Translations under genes and position numbers: made by a program
The notes under the pieces: model-generated
Databases searched by the model: none
What the model saw: only the letters and a program-made list of their open reading frames with translations
What the model was told of the DNA's origin: nothing
NCBI GenBank assembly: GCA_014529385.2
Contig: CM043969.1
Coordinates: 66,960,176 to 67,024,175 of the forward strand
Reading direction: 5' to 3'
Origin: Adiantum capillus-veneris
Taxonomy: Eukaryota; Streptophyta; Polypodiopsida; Polypodiales; Pteridaceae
DNA length: 64,000 bases
Shown here: positions 10,979-22,543 of the stretch, piece by piece
Layout: each line of letters starts with the position of its first letter
How positions within the stretch are numbered: position 1 is the stretch's first letter

Positions 10979-11626
10979 ACTCATGTGTGCAAGAAGAAAT
11001 CCATCTCAGTCTCCAAGCATTGATAAGTAGAGGCCTACACCAACAACTCTTGGCTATGGAATGCAAATCCAACCAAGAGCCAAGCTTCAATGGCATGCTC
11101 ATCTCCTCTACCATGCTAATTACTAAGTTAAGCTATGCTATTAGAGTAATTATTGAGAAGAATACTTCTTTCTCATAAGATACATCTTCTTCCTCTCAAT
11201 CATCCTCATTCCCTCCTAGCTCTCACCATTTTTGAAGGTGTGTGAGGTCTTGGGACTAAGGCTAGGGACACTAAATGTGTTTTTCAAGCATAATTTGGTG
11301 CATGAAGCTTCCATCTTCATTGCACCAACGAGTTTTGTCAAGGAACACAAGAATTGTACTGTACAAAAGTCTCCTTTGAGGGGAGAAGCTATAATACAAA
11401 GCCTTTATGGAGGGGAGACCGGCTCCATGTAAATCCGGTCCTCAATTGTTGTCAATTGTTCTATTTCTCTCTCTTTTCAAGTATTGTCTATACCAAGCTA
11501 GCTAGGTGTAAATTGCTTTGTTGCTTTCTCTCTCTCTATGCTCATTAGGAACTTGTTCTTAATGAAATGCTCACTATGTTATCAATTTCTGCTACACACA
11601 AGTTACTAGTGCATTAAATGTTACAT

Positions 11627-11638
11627 TGGTATCAGAGC
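11627..11638 (+). promoter_or_regulatory. Primer binding site, initiator tRNA-Met type
   Basis: TGGTATCAGAGC directly follows the LTR end and is complementary to the 3' end of plant initiator tRNA-Met. This is where minus-strand cDNA synthesis would be primed. Confidence 0.9.
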
Positions 11639-12037
11639 TATTGGTTTCTCTTTTCTTGCTCAAGAAGAGAGGGCCTCAAGCTTGCTACAAATGGTTGGTG
11701 TTATTAATTGCAAAAGAGTAAGTAGAATAGGGATTTTTCATCCTTGAAGCGCGCCTGCTTTATGCAGTTAACGGGGATACCGTTGAGAGCTATGGTCTTA
11801 ATAATGGAGTCCAACGGGGCTTGCCTATGGCTTAACCATTATTGAGCTATTAGAAGCTTGACAGGAACCGGTGTTGTCTTGGCTCTATTGAACCCTCTCT
11901 TCTATTCCTTGCAATTAATAATATTTGAGCCACGGGTATAGATGCTTGAGTGCTTACCTTCGAAGGTAAAGAGGAGTAGCAAATAGGGCTTGAAGTGCCT
12001 AAGTACAAGTAAAAATTTACGCCTAAAATTTGCTAGT

Positions 12038-12189
12038 ATGGTTGACAAGGAAAAAGAGATTGAAATGAATGTTGATAGCTTTTATTTTGCTAATGAAAGA
12101 GCAACTAATGATGCCGTAAATGCAACCAAAGAGCAATTGAAACTGAAGCAAGAGACTATACTCTTATTGGAAACCAATTGTATTGAAGA
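12038..12189 (+). pseudogene. Start of family G gag, truncated
   Basis: After a 400-base leader that matches the G1 leader, the frame starts MVDKEKEIEMNVDSF, matching MADNTKESEIIVDNF at 24202. About 50 residues follow; around 12190 the sequence switches to integrase of a different Ty3 element. Capsid, protease and RT are absent, so this is a broken or chimeric copy. Confidence 0.7.
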
Positions 12190-13402
12190 GGAAAGGATCA
12201 ATATTTGCGTCTTTGTGCAAATAAAGATGAATATATTCCCATTATAGAACAAGCACATGCTGGATTAGCTGGAGGTCACTTTTCTAGTGAAAACTCCACT
12301 AGAGAAATCTTAATGGCAGGCATATGGTGGCCAACATTTTTTGTAGATGCCAAAGAATATGTTCGAAGGTGTGATGCATGTCAACGAGAAAAAATATCAA
12401 CCCGTGTAGATAGCATGCCTTTAAGACCAATGATGGGGGACTAGAGCTTTTGCAAAATGGGGTAGAGATTTTATCGGGCAGATACAACCACTGGCTTATA
12501 GAACTCAAGCTCAATATATCATTTTAGCTACGGACTATTTGACCAAGTGGGCAGAGGCTAAGGCAACCCAAAGGAATGATGCGAGAATCACAGCCTCATT
12601 CTTATATGAAAATGTGTTCACAAGATATGGAATGCAAATAGAAATTGTTAGTGATAGGGGAACTCATTTCCTCAATGAGGTAATTGAATATTTGTTGAAT
12701 GAATTTATGGTCATCCATAACAAATCGGCTCCCTATCACCCACAAGCAAATGGACAAGCTGAGCACACGAATTAAATTCTTAGTTCAGTATTGACTAAAG
12801 TGGTTATTTCATGATGGACTAATTTGGAAATGAATCTCCATGCCACTCTATGGGCTTATAGAGTTTCATTCAAGACAGTTTTAAATGCTACACCCTTTAA
12901 CTTTGTTTATGGTCTTGATGCCATACTACCGATATAGTTTATATTGCCAACACTAAGGATAGCTAAGGATCTTGAGTGGACTGGACATGAACTATCAGAG
13001 AGACTCGAAGATTTAGAAAATATTGATGAGCAAAGGCTAACAGTTGTAGCTCACATCTATGCACAAAAGCGAAAACAAAAACAGTTTTTTGATTCCCATC
13101 TAGTCACAAAAATCTTCAAAAAAGGGAACTTAGTTTTAGTCTACTCCCTTAAGCAACACATTCCCAAGTTTAAGAAAAAGGAAAACGGACCATTTATCAT
13201 TGAAGATGTATCCCCAAGTGGAGCATCTAAGTTTTTCACTCTAGATGGTGAACCAATGGCCAATTGGATTAGTGGATGCCGTTTAAAGAAGTACAATTTT
13301 CCACTAACCAATGAATTGCTAGAGAAGATGCATGAACCAAAGCAGAGAAAGATGAAACGACAAGAGGTCATTGATGAAGCCCAAGAGGAAGCTTGGCTTT
13401 GA
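12190..13402 (+). pseudogene. Ty3/gypsy integrase, decayed
   Basis: The zinc-binding HHCC region is visible (EQAHAGLAGGHF then CDACQREK), followed by the catalytic core with DYLTKWAEA, VSDRGTHF and YHPQANGQAEHTN, supplying the D-D-E residues. A stop follows the core at 12775. The C-terminal part resumes at 12944-13402 with the GPFIIEDVSPSG segment of Ty3 integrases. Several frame changes and stops make it non-functional. No RT or RNase H precedes it, because the upstream part is a gag start of another family. Integrase inserts element cDNA into the genome. The style is closer to Athila/Tat than to the chromovirus integrase of G1; no chromodomain is seen. Confidence 0.82.
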
Positions 13403-13403
13403 G

Positions 13404-14421
13404 TACTCAAAAGGAAAGCTGCTCTCAAAATTCAACAAATACCTATTCCCATCCAACACTCTGGAACTAGATGAACGACTATGGGAATTACATAAGGATG
13501 CAGTGTCAACAAATGATGAATGGTTAGATGGAATGGACCTTCGCATCAAAGTACAGCTGAAAAATCATAGCACAAATGCATTGATCGATACAAGAGCTTG
13601 AGTAAATGCAGTCAGTTATTCCATGTACAAGAAAGCAACGAATCAGTCTTTGACATCGGGAATATCGGCTATCAAAGGATGCAACAAGAACCCAATACCG
13701 GCATTGAGAGTAATCAACTTAAATGTGATAGTACATGGATGTTCATGCCCTCATTAGTTTGTATGCTTACCAGATGAACATATGAATGAAAAAATGATTC
13801 TTGGAATCTCATGGATGCGGACGTACAAGGTAGCACCAGATTGGGATACCATCAACTCAAGCTATCACCTAAAGGAGGACAACTCATCGTTCCAATTGCA
13901 CCAAGCAAAGAGGAATGGAAAAGAGGTTACTAGCAAAAGAAACCATGAAGCAATCAGTCTTCTTCATCCTCTAAACAAGCAAATGTTACAAGTAGCATAC
14001 AAGGAGTCAGGCATATCTGGGTACCAAAAGCACAACTCAAGGACAAGCCATCTCAAATTTGGGTGCCCAAGACATCATCTACCGTACCGAAGAAGGTTCC
14101 AAAGTTAAAGACACAAAGAAGAGGATGGATTTGGAGGAAAAAGGAGCACTTATCTTCTTCGCAAACTGTAAAATCGATGAAGCAATGGAGAGTTAAGTCT
14201 CAAAACACTCAACCACAACAGCTCATTAATGAAAAACCAAGATACCAATGGCGAGTTAAAGCTCAACAACCGTCATCATTGATACCAACAGCTCAGGAAT
14301 TCAATGTGTCAAAGCATCCTGACGGTACAATAAAGCAAGGAGCACACAAGCTACAAGATTTGCTCTTTGGGAAACAACAACAGGAAACCTCGACCACAAA
14401 AACCCTTGAGTTAATTACTTA
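13404..14421 (+). pseudogene. Protease-like ORF located downstream of integrase
   Basis: A frame overlapping the integrase end encodes TNALIDTRA, then a stop, then VNAVSYSMYKK, and later KMILGISWMRTYKVAPDW. This follows the retropepsin pattern of Ty3 elements (DTGA with the Gly replaced by Arg, then the ILG motif). The stops at 13599 and 13753 are in frame; a frameshift lies near 14050. The last part (14063-14421) is basic and contains two copies of an QWRVK-Q unit. In Ty3 elements protease normally lies upstream of RT, so its place after integrase is odd. It may be a second ORF of this family or the product of rearrangement. Confidence 0.6.
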
Positions 14422-16385
14422 AGACCCAACTCTTGCACATCATAATGGTTGAATTGCATTCATCTTCGAAGCATGGTAGAGCCAATCAAGGCTATGCATA
14501 GACACGATTGTTCAACCCATGCACACAGTCGTCCCGGAGTACGCCATCTAGGAGGGGCGGAAGGGAACTAAGTAATTAAGGGCAATGTTTGAAGAGGGAG
14601 AAAAAAGTTGGATATCAATGTGTGATTTTTTGCAAAATTACCTAATAATGCCCTTAAAAAAGTCATCAACATGGGAATTTAATTGATAACATCTCCCAAT
14701 GAGCGTAAATAGTGTATATACTATCTGAAAATATATCAAAAAATACCATTTTTGCTTATTTTCATCATTTTTCTTGATATTGGGACCTACAAATGGAGAA
14801 ATCCACCAAAAAACGATTGTAAGGTCTCTGACCCCGACCAAAAAGAGCACCCTTGTACCATGGAATGAACATAATGAAAAAAGTTACTATTTTTAGTAGT
14901 TTTTCAAATTCCGCCAGAGCCATGATGTTTAGAATGTTATAAAGCTTCCAAAAGTGAATTAAAATAATTTTTGTGGAAAATTTCCTAAAATAGAAAGTTT
15001 TTGGTCACCCGATCCGTATAGTTTTGATCGTCTCGAAAAACTACACCCGTATCCCGAATTTGAAAAAAATGCATTTTCGGACCCCGGGGACTGCTAAATA
15101 TGGCAAGTATTTGGACAGATACGCCTTAGTTAGAGCTTAGTATAGCAATTTACGGCATTAAATTCCGACTCGTATGGCCCGTTTTAGCCTAAAACAATTT
15201 TTCCTAAGATTGAGCGGGGAGGCACCGGGGCTGGAGGCTGTGTGGGAACAGGTCCCAGGCCACTCAGAGCGTGCTTTAGCAGCTAGGGGGCACCCTCTCT
15301 TCTTTTGGGAGTTGTGGGAGAGTTGCCAAGCTTGAGAGAGAGTGTGAGAGTCAGTTAGACTAGCTAACTGGACACTTGGTAGGCATGTAACTGGACTTGC
15401 CATGCATGAAGTGAGTGCTCAATCAGATGCTTATAGCAGCATGGGTCGATTTTCAGCATGGAGGGCCTATTTAAGAGTGTGCTCACACACACACACACAC
15501 ACACATATGCTCACACGTCCACTCAGTACACACACACACACCCTTATACACACACACCTTGGGGAGGTGCTGTCGGCACACATAGTTTTTGGAGAAGAAG
15601 CAAAGGAGGGAAGTGCTGCCCGATTCTCGTCTTGAGAACTCCATTGGATCAGAAATTCGAGTGGATTTCAGCCCCTAATCATGGTAATATCAATTTAATT
15701 TATGCTTTGCTGCAAATCTCTTCATCATTCTCTTAATTCCTCATCTATTATGCTTAATCATAGCTATATTTCTCAATAACTGCTCTCTAATTCTCCATAT
15801 CATTAGTCTATTATATAATTCTTAATCTAATAGCTAATTATGCAAGCAATTAACCTCTCCTAATGATAGATTAATGCATGATTAGTAAGCAGATATCTCC
15901 CGCTAGTCATCATAGTAGATAATTGTCAAGCAGGTAATGATGTGGGATTGGTCATTTTCATCCTATTACCACATAATGCTTGAGTAACTAAATTAGATTC
16001 AATCCGTTCATAGATTATGAAGTAATTAAGGGGAAATTAATCCGTCATTAATCCTCTAGGAAGGGAATTTCCTCTCACCTATGCATACGGTAATTCTGCA
16101 TCTACGTACATTAGGAAGGTGATTGAGCATGTCTAATTCACCCTCTAGAAAATTGATTAAGTAAAATCTGAAAATTCTAATTACCTAGGACTAGTGCTTA
16201 ATTTTAGAGCCAGTTCCCATAGAACAAGTAAGGTACTATCCATAAGATGCTATGTCTTGAAGGAAACCTAACCATCTCATATAAAATGAATTGTTCAGTG
16301 ATTCTAATCTGTTATCTTGATTGTTATGGTACTCTCGGACATTAGTTCTTTTTCTCCAAGTTGTAAATTAAGTAGTGAGTATAAA
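14422..16385 (+). mobile_element. LTR- or leader-like region of a Ty3 element
   Basis: No gene here. A purine-rich, PPT-like tract (14590-14607) is followed by A/T-rich sequence, a TATA-like CTATTTAAG at about 15468, CA repeats (15483-15505 and nearby), and a leader ending at an ATG at 16386. This looks like a long LTR followed by an untranslated leader. The exact LTR borders and a PBS could not be fixed. Confidence 0.45.
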
Positions 16386-16544
16386 ATGGCCCCGGTAAAG
16401 AGAACTCGCTTCGGTGGTGCCCACGATCGCGAGGCAGGGATAAGCAACGTGAGTGGAAAAGGAAAAGCTCCCATGGACGACCAAGTACCGACGACCAAGT
16501 ACCGGCCATCTCACGGACCACTGACGAGGAAGTGGAGGAGGTAG
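16386..16544 (+). pseudogene. Gag-like N-terminus, truncated
   Basis: A short basic frame, MAPVKRTRFGGAHDREAG onward, 52 residues, ends at a stop. A MAP-plus-basic start after a long leader is common in Athila/Tat Gag proteins, so I call it a gag remnant, with low certainty. It includes a 15-base direct duplication near 16477-16506. Confidence 0.35.
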
Positions 16545-17164
16545 ATCACATTTTCATTCAAGTTGTTTAATTTAACATTGCATACGATAAGTTAGGAAAG
16601 AACATATCCCTAAACATGTTGGAGAAATCCGACAGAAACCTCGGCATTTGAATTCAATTGTATATTAAAGTCTAAGTAGGAAAGAATGGTTGATGGTTGT
16701 TCTGCATATGGACATACTGGTAGGATTGAAAATAAATTCATTAGTGGGAAGATTACCTCCCTTTCCCCTCTCCCCGCCCTCCTGTAAAATCCCTGCTCTC
16801 CACAACCCTGCCCGCGAGCTCTCCTTCCCACAACCTTGCCCTCACGGACACACACACACACACACACACAGACCTCTCCACATTGCTACAAACTTTCCAT
16901 GCAATGACTACCAGTCTGCGATTTCCTTTTGCTACGCTGCGTTAATTTGGCTGGACTCCGCCTAGGATCTGTTTGATTCCAGCTATCCACGATTTTTTAA
17001 AAATTGTGGGCACATACTGTTTGAAATAGGAAAGAATGCTTGCAAGGGAAAATTTAACTCGGCATGTTGATTCTATTTCCAATGTTGAACTAGTCCTGAA
17101 CCCCCTCCTGATCACAGGGGGCAGAGTTCCTGGTTAAGGGCTCTTGAATCCACAACTGCTGGTT
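16545..17164. other. Gap with a CA microsatellite
   Basis: No gene. C-rich sequence at 16750-16850 leads into a CA run at 16849-16870. I recognise nothing else. Confidence 0.5.
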
Positions 17165-17266
17165 AAGCGGTGGATACCCACGACTTGATTTCTATGCATT
17201 GGGAACCCACATCTTGCTTTCTATGCAGTGGGAATGTCCATGTCGTGCTTTCTATGCGGTGGACAT
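17165..17266. repeat. About 30-bp tandem repeat, three copies
   Basis: Three diverged units share CTTTCTATGC and GGTGG-type ends. They lie 60 bases before a purine tract GGAGGGGGGA and a TGTTGTACC sequence (from about 17327), which together look like a PPT and LTR start of a further element. Confidence 0.6.
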
Positions 17267-19119
17267 ACCTAGTTGTATGGGCAGCGAGGCGACAACGGGA
17301 GGAGTAAACTCTCGCTGGAGGGGGGATGTTGTACCTACAGAACATTGGAATTTTAATGAATAAGTTTGAGTAGAATTTTTACTAGAATTACTGTCATGGT
17401 GCCGCTTTGCAATACTGATTGAAGGGCTGTCTTAACGAACCTTGTGAATCGGAATCTAATCAAAGAACTTATATGTTGAACAACCATTGTGGTAGTAATT
17501 AGGACACACAAAGAAGTGTGAGTGTGGGGGTGGAAAGTGGGGTCTTGGCTCAGGTTGCCAATGCCTATGAGAAGGGTGGTCCCGATTGGTCGGGAACTCT
17601 CCATCCCCATATTGTTATAACTCGACACTAGTAATACTCATTGCCCCAAGAGCGACAAGGTTTCAAGTGTACGTGCCTCTGAAACATGGGGAAAAAGGCA
17701 CTCGGGATTTCTCTCCTCTTGGAAGGTGGGTCTTAGGATCGTTAGATAAGTTAAGCAGGCTTCCCCTGCGAGGTGGAGCTAGATCTCTTTGCTAGTAGGC
17801 TCGAACTCGACTCACTTTGTGATGAGAGATCGTCCGCTAGATGAACCCTGAACCACTTTGTTTGCTTCCGCTATAGATCTAGTGGCCACCAGGTTTACCA
17901 TCAAATCCGTCGTTTGAGACGACGGGGTGGAGACCTCACAACAATAAAGTAGTGTTTCTCAATGGATTTCCTTAATTTTTTATTTTTCTTTTTTCTTGTT
18001 CAGTGTATTTTATTCTTTTCTTTGATTGTTTCAATAAACATGTAAAAAATTAATAATAGATAGCAAAGGAGCTCAAATGGAGAAACTGAAGATACGTTGA
18101 TGATCAGAAGACAAGGCAAACATGCACAAAAATTTTCAATCGAATCGACAGATGAAAGCAGGAATCCTAAATTAGGCCGCCATGGTCTACTTTTGCAAAT
18201 TCTTGCAGAATGAGCTAACGAAATCCGATTGAAGGAATTTTTGAGTCTAATATAGTTTTCACGGTCTAGTAGGACTAACAGGGAAACCTGGGGAAAAATA
18301 GTTTGGGAAGTCCAAGTATAGATATCCAAGGTAGCTCAAAATCACCTCATTTCCACTAGTCACTCTTGGGGGAGAGAGCTTTCTACCTTCTTCGCACGCG
18401 ATTTTCGGAGTCTACAGTTATCCTTTTACAGTGCCGTCTCACACGAGACATGAGGGATAAGTTTTAAACTTATCAATGAACATTTCCATACGACCAAGTA
18501 GCAAGTCCAGGCTCAGGAAAAAACCCTGTAAACCCAGTTGTGCACGAAGTCCTACGACACAAAATTGACCATAGCAGCTTGTCAACTCAACCAAATTGGA
18601 TGAGACTTGAATTGTAGCATGCCCCTATATAATACAACACTTTCATATTACCAGATGACCTTTTGGCAGGGGTCAAAGGGGTCCCAAGTAAATACTCTAG
18701 GTTTTTTCCACATGCCAGAATTGGATTCTGACTCTACAGGTAGTTTATAGACGAGGTCTATACACAATGTACTTAGATGGTATCATGGAAAAAGCCCAAG
18801 CAAGCTCTCTAACAACAGAATACAACTCAAAGACTACAAAGCGTCAAATTTGACATATGAAGTCAAACGGACTCCGAATGGGCCAAAATTGGATGAGTAG
18901 CATCAGGACTATGTAGCGGACAAGTCCATAGCTTCAAAAGTGACTAACCAATTCTACATGCCAAGTAGTCAAAAAAATCAGAGATTTCAGAGTCAACAAG
19001 AGCGCGAAGTGATGCCAACACGACCGAACTTTACCAAATTCATTTTAGGACTTGTTTTAAATGTATGAAAGATGTTTAGGTCATCAAATTGTCAATTCTT
19101 GCAAAAAAAAGTGACTGTT

Positions 19120-19141
19120 GTAAATAATCATGATTATTCAC
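19120..19141. repeat. 22-bp palindrome, copy 1
   Basis: Half-site GTAAATAATCA followed by its near-perfect inverse (one mismatch). In the P1 leader. Confidence 0.8.
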
Positions 19142-19395
19142 TTTTGTGCTTATTTGGCTTGAAATTGACCTCTTCACTTCACCTATCACTTGTACACATC
19201 TATTATATGCCACATGTCAAGTATGAGCCAAAATGATCACGAAAGAATTTGTCAAAAAACACACCAAAGTCTTTTCAATCCAATTCTTGAGTTAACTATT
19301 ACATTTTTTGATCCAAATACCCCATATCTCACATACAGACACTACATCATGCGTAAAACCAAGTTGCTACAAGAAATATACAAATTGATGAAAAA

Positions 19396-19417
19396 GTTAA
19401 TAATCGCGATTATTTAC
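19396..19417. repeat. 22-bp palindrome, copy 2
   Basis: Centre changed from CATG to CGCG, still palindromic with one mismatch. It lies 276 bases after copy 1. Confidence 0.8.
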
Positions 19418-19684
19418 TTTTTTTACCAAAATGGATGCAATTTGTAACTTTGACCTTATTGGACCAAAGAACATGATTTCACAAGCCCACTAATCAAGTT
19501 TGAGCAAGTTTGGAACTCAAAAACTCAAAATCTCTTTATATCTACTGTTTCAGAGTTTAAAAGCCTAAATTTGGCACCATTTCTACTCACACTCAAATGA
19601 GTCCACACTTCACTCAGAGTACCTAAATGCCATATTCAAGCCTCTAATGTCAAAAATGCAAAAAGTTGGAAAAATTTCCCAGTT

Positions 19685-19706
19685 GTAAATAATCATGATT
19701 ATTTAC
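19685..19706. repeat. 22-bp palindrome, copy 3, perfect
   Basis: A perfect inverted repeat of the half-site GTAAATAATCA, 289 bases after copy 2 and 188 bases before the P1 ORF end of the leader. A partial fourth copy lies at 31698-31717. Confidence 0.85.
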
Positions 19707-20998
19707 TTTTTGTTGCAAATTTTGCCTGGACTGCATGATTTTGATCTCTACATGATTTTGTGCATCTATGCATGCTCCAAAATTGATTTGAAGCAAAATG
19801 GACATCATTTGTCAACCATTCAGACTCAGGGCATTTTAAAGCGAAATTCGTAAAATTTTCTAACTTTAACACTGTATTCACCTTACAGGAGCAATGCAAG
19901 CGACTGAGAAGGCAAGGAAAAGGGTGTCTCAGAAAGATAAGCTGCAAGATCTACCACTGTACAAGTTAGATCCAAGCTCAGTAAAAACGACAAAGGCAAC
20001 CTACTTGTCTAAAAAGCAGCTCGAAGGAAACAACACCACGGTCTTCACTGGCAGATTCAAGAGTAAAGAAGGACACCAGGTAGAATTGCAAATTCTACCT
20101 AAGGATGTTTATGATGTAGCTGCAAAACCAGACACCAAAGAAGCCAATAGAATGCTGGGGCTTTGAGATTTCTACGACTAGGAACCATGCGGAGTTGATT
20201 TCCAGAAAGCATATGAATTGCTATCCATAATCAAAGAAGATGGATTGGCCCAAATTACGGATCAACAGGGGCAAAAGGTTGAAGTGGTGATCACTAAAGA
20301 TATACTGGCCGAGGCACTGAGTTGCCAATAAAAGGAATGAAAATGCAAGCCAGGGATAGAAAGACAGTAGGTACTTTTACCAAGGATACTGCTGCTGCCA
20401 CATTTTCTAATCTCATCCAAAGGCTAGTGGAGGATCCAGCTCGCCTCTACCATCAATATTTTCACTTCTTCTCAAAGAGACCACCACGATACACAACTCC
20501 AAACCATGCAGTTGCGACTACTTTTACTCAAGTATTGAAGTCAACAACCAGGCAAGCAATACATCACGCACAGTACGTGCTTACAACACTAAAGGGCATG
20601 AAGAAAGAGGGAAAGATCACATATCTGGGCGCTCCAACAAATGCTAACATGAATGCTATTGGAATGGCCAACAACTTGTCGTCAGCCCCAGATCAAAACA
20701 CATGGATCATTTCAGCTCAACCTTCTCTGCGGACCACTAGATCAACAAAAAGAGTATATAAATCAGATGAGGAATCTGCAGAAAAGTCCCATGAAGCCCA
20801 CAACAGTGAAAGCTCTGACAACGAAGAAACCAGGGCAAGGAGGGAAGCAATGAAAAAGAAAGCAGTGGCAACTCACCAAGAGGAACCGCAGCAAAAAAGG
20901 GCTATATTTGAAAGAGAAAAGAAAACATACAAAAGGATCCACCAAGCTGCAGGTGAAGACCCCGAAAAACGGAGTCCAAGGTCGATAAAGGGACCAAG

Positions 20999-21316
20999 AA
21001 CCTTGCAAAGAAGGTTCCAGAGGATCCCAAAGATTTACTCGTGAGGATATATGCGGAAGCTAAAGCTTTAAAGATTAAAGAAGCTCTAGGAACCTTGCAA
21101 AGAAGGTTCCAGAGGATCCCAAAGATTTACTCGTGAGGATATATGCGGAAGCTAAAGCTTTAAAGATTAAAGAAGCTCTAGGAACCTTGCAAAGAAGGTT
21201 CCAGAGGATCCCAAAGATTTACTCGTGAGGATATATTTAAAGAACCAAGAACCTTGTAAAGAAGGTTCCAGAGGATCCCAAAGATTTACTCGTGAGGATA
21301 TATGCGGAAGCTAAAG
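20999..21316 (+). repeat. 92-bp tandem repeat in P1 ORF, three full copies and one short
   Basis: Units beginning AACCTTGCAAAGAAGG start at 20999, 21091, 21183 and 21250; the third is cut to 67 bases. The full copies are identical or nearly so. The unit is not a multiple of three, so each copy changes frame and breaks the ORF. Confidence 0.95.
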
Positions 21317-21601
21317 CTTTAAAGATTAAAGAAGCTCTAGGAACCTCAAAGAAAAGCAACGGAAGAAGTGGCTGAGCAGCAAAGACAAGCGGAAGCTGCA
21401 CAACAAAGTGAGTCACATCTTGATCAAGGAGAGATGTCTCCAAGACCCTCTTCACCAACTATGGAACAAGAAGATCAGCCCATGCCGAGTCCAAGGCCTT
21501 AACCAACATATAAATCTAATGAAGGTGATGCAGCAAAGGAAAAAGAACATGAGCAATAGGAAGAAGCTAGTTTCAAACAACCCAAGGAAGCCAAAACAGC
21601 T

Positions 21602-21838
21602 GAAGCAAGGCCTTCCTCTACAACAGCTCAAGTAGAAACAATTGAAGCAGGACCTTCCTCTACAACATCTCAAGTAGAAATAGCTAAAGCAGGACCTTCC
21701 TCTACAATAGCTCAAGTAGAAACAACTGAGATATCCACGAAACCTCAAGAAGAAGAAACGGTTACACCTGCAAAGCCTCAAGAAGAAACAGTTGAAGCAA
21801 GACCTTCCTCTACAGTAGCTCAAGTAGAAACCGCTACA
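21602..21838 (+). repeat. 42-bp repeat encoding GPSST-type peptide units
   Basis: Four units encode A(G/R)PSSTxxQVE in one frame, at about 21602, 21644, 21689 and 21791. The antisense frame gives a spurious Cys-rich ORF of 191 codons. Part of the variable linker of the P1 protein. Confidence 0.85.
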
Positions 21839-22123
21839 CCAACAAACGAGCCACAAACTGAAATGGCAAAAACTTCTAAACAACCCCAGGTAGAACCTGA
21901 AGACTGGGAAACCAATGATGAATTCATCATGCAAGTAAATGAGTATGCAAAGAAAATGCAATTGATGACAGACAAGATGAGAACAACAACACTTAGCCGC
22001 AGTGCCAAGGCTAAAGAGCTGGAACAAGTCATTGATGCTCTACGAGGAGAGCTAGACGACAGAATGAACATCATTGAAGATCTTCAATGGTAGATCAAAC
22101 AACTGAAAAATAAAGCTAAACAA

Positions 22124-22500
22124 TGTCATAATAATCAATATATTACTCTCCTAAATGATTTTCTCATGTTTAACTGATCATTTAATATGGGGAAGTGCTA
22201 GGGGAGAAAAAGCCAGAATATTGGTTAAGCTAGCAGATCGGCCACGGTAGGGATCCAAAGGAGGGAAAATAGGGATCCAAAAGGGGGGCCATCTGCAAAA
22301 GAGCAATGTGCACCAATGGGCTTAAAAGACCCTAAGGTTCAGCCCATTAAGAATTCCAAAATGCTAAGGTTCCAAAATTCAAAGGTTGTTCCAAAGGTCA
22401 AAAGCCTAGGGAAATTGGATGCTTTGTGTGTGTCCCAAAAGTATTCAACCATCCCTACATAGGAGGGGGCGAGCCCTAGAAGTAGGAGATGAGAGAGAAA

Positions 22501-22543
<43 letters not shown>

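Larger units (their letters stand above)
10285..11625 (+). mobile_element. 5'-truncated LTR of chromovirus family G
   Basis: Colinear with the 5' LTR of G1 from its GGAGGGGGCGAGCCCTA phrase to its end in TTACA at 11625, followed directly by a PBS. The first roughly 300 bases, including the TGTCAT terminus, are missing. It contains two microsatellites, (GA)n at 10371-10443 and (CA)n at 10925-10972, both at positions where the other LTRs also carry dinucleotide repeats. The LTR is the promoter and terminator unit of the element. Confidence 0.85.
17327..19893 (+). other. Possible LTR start and leader of element P1
   Basis: No gene. From about 18480 the sequence has the character of a long retrotransposon leader running to the ATG at 19894. 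Three copies of a palindrome lie in it (19120, 19396, 19685). A 5' LTR matching the P1 3' LTR at 31138 was not found upstream, so the 5' end of P1 is unresolved. Confidence 0.45.
19894..22122 (+). pseudogene. Element P1 gag-like ORF, first part
   Basis: The ATG at 19894 gives a basic start (KARKRVSQKDKLQDLPLYK), then a domain with EPCGVDFQKAYELLS, FTQVLKSTTRQAIHHAQYV and an acidic/basic repeat-rich linker, then a coiled-coil run (EDWETNDEFIMQVNEYAKK onward). The frame is broken by stops at 20164 and frameshifts. The coiled coil is interrupted at 22122 by the chromovirus G1 and resumes in frame at 29546. P2 on the minus strand has the same order (EPCGVDSERSYELLS, FTIALKSKKPMPIDHALYM). No protease, RT, RNase H or integrase motif is visible anywhere in the ORF. 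I infer a Gag-like structural protein of a non-autonomous element; no family name can be given. Confidence 0.65.

Noticed and set aside
12299-12514. Minus-strand 71-codon ORF
   Set aside because: Antisense of the integrase zinc region.
21452-22027. 191-codon Cys/Phe-rich ORF on the minus strand
   Set aside because: It is the antisense of the P1 repeat-rich linker; its repeats mirror the 42-bp units.
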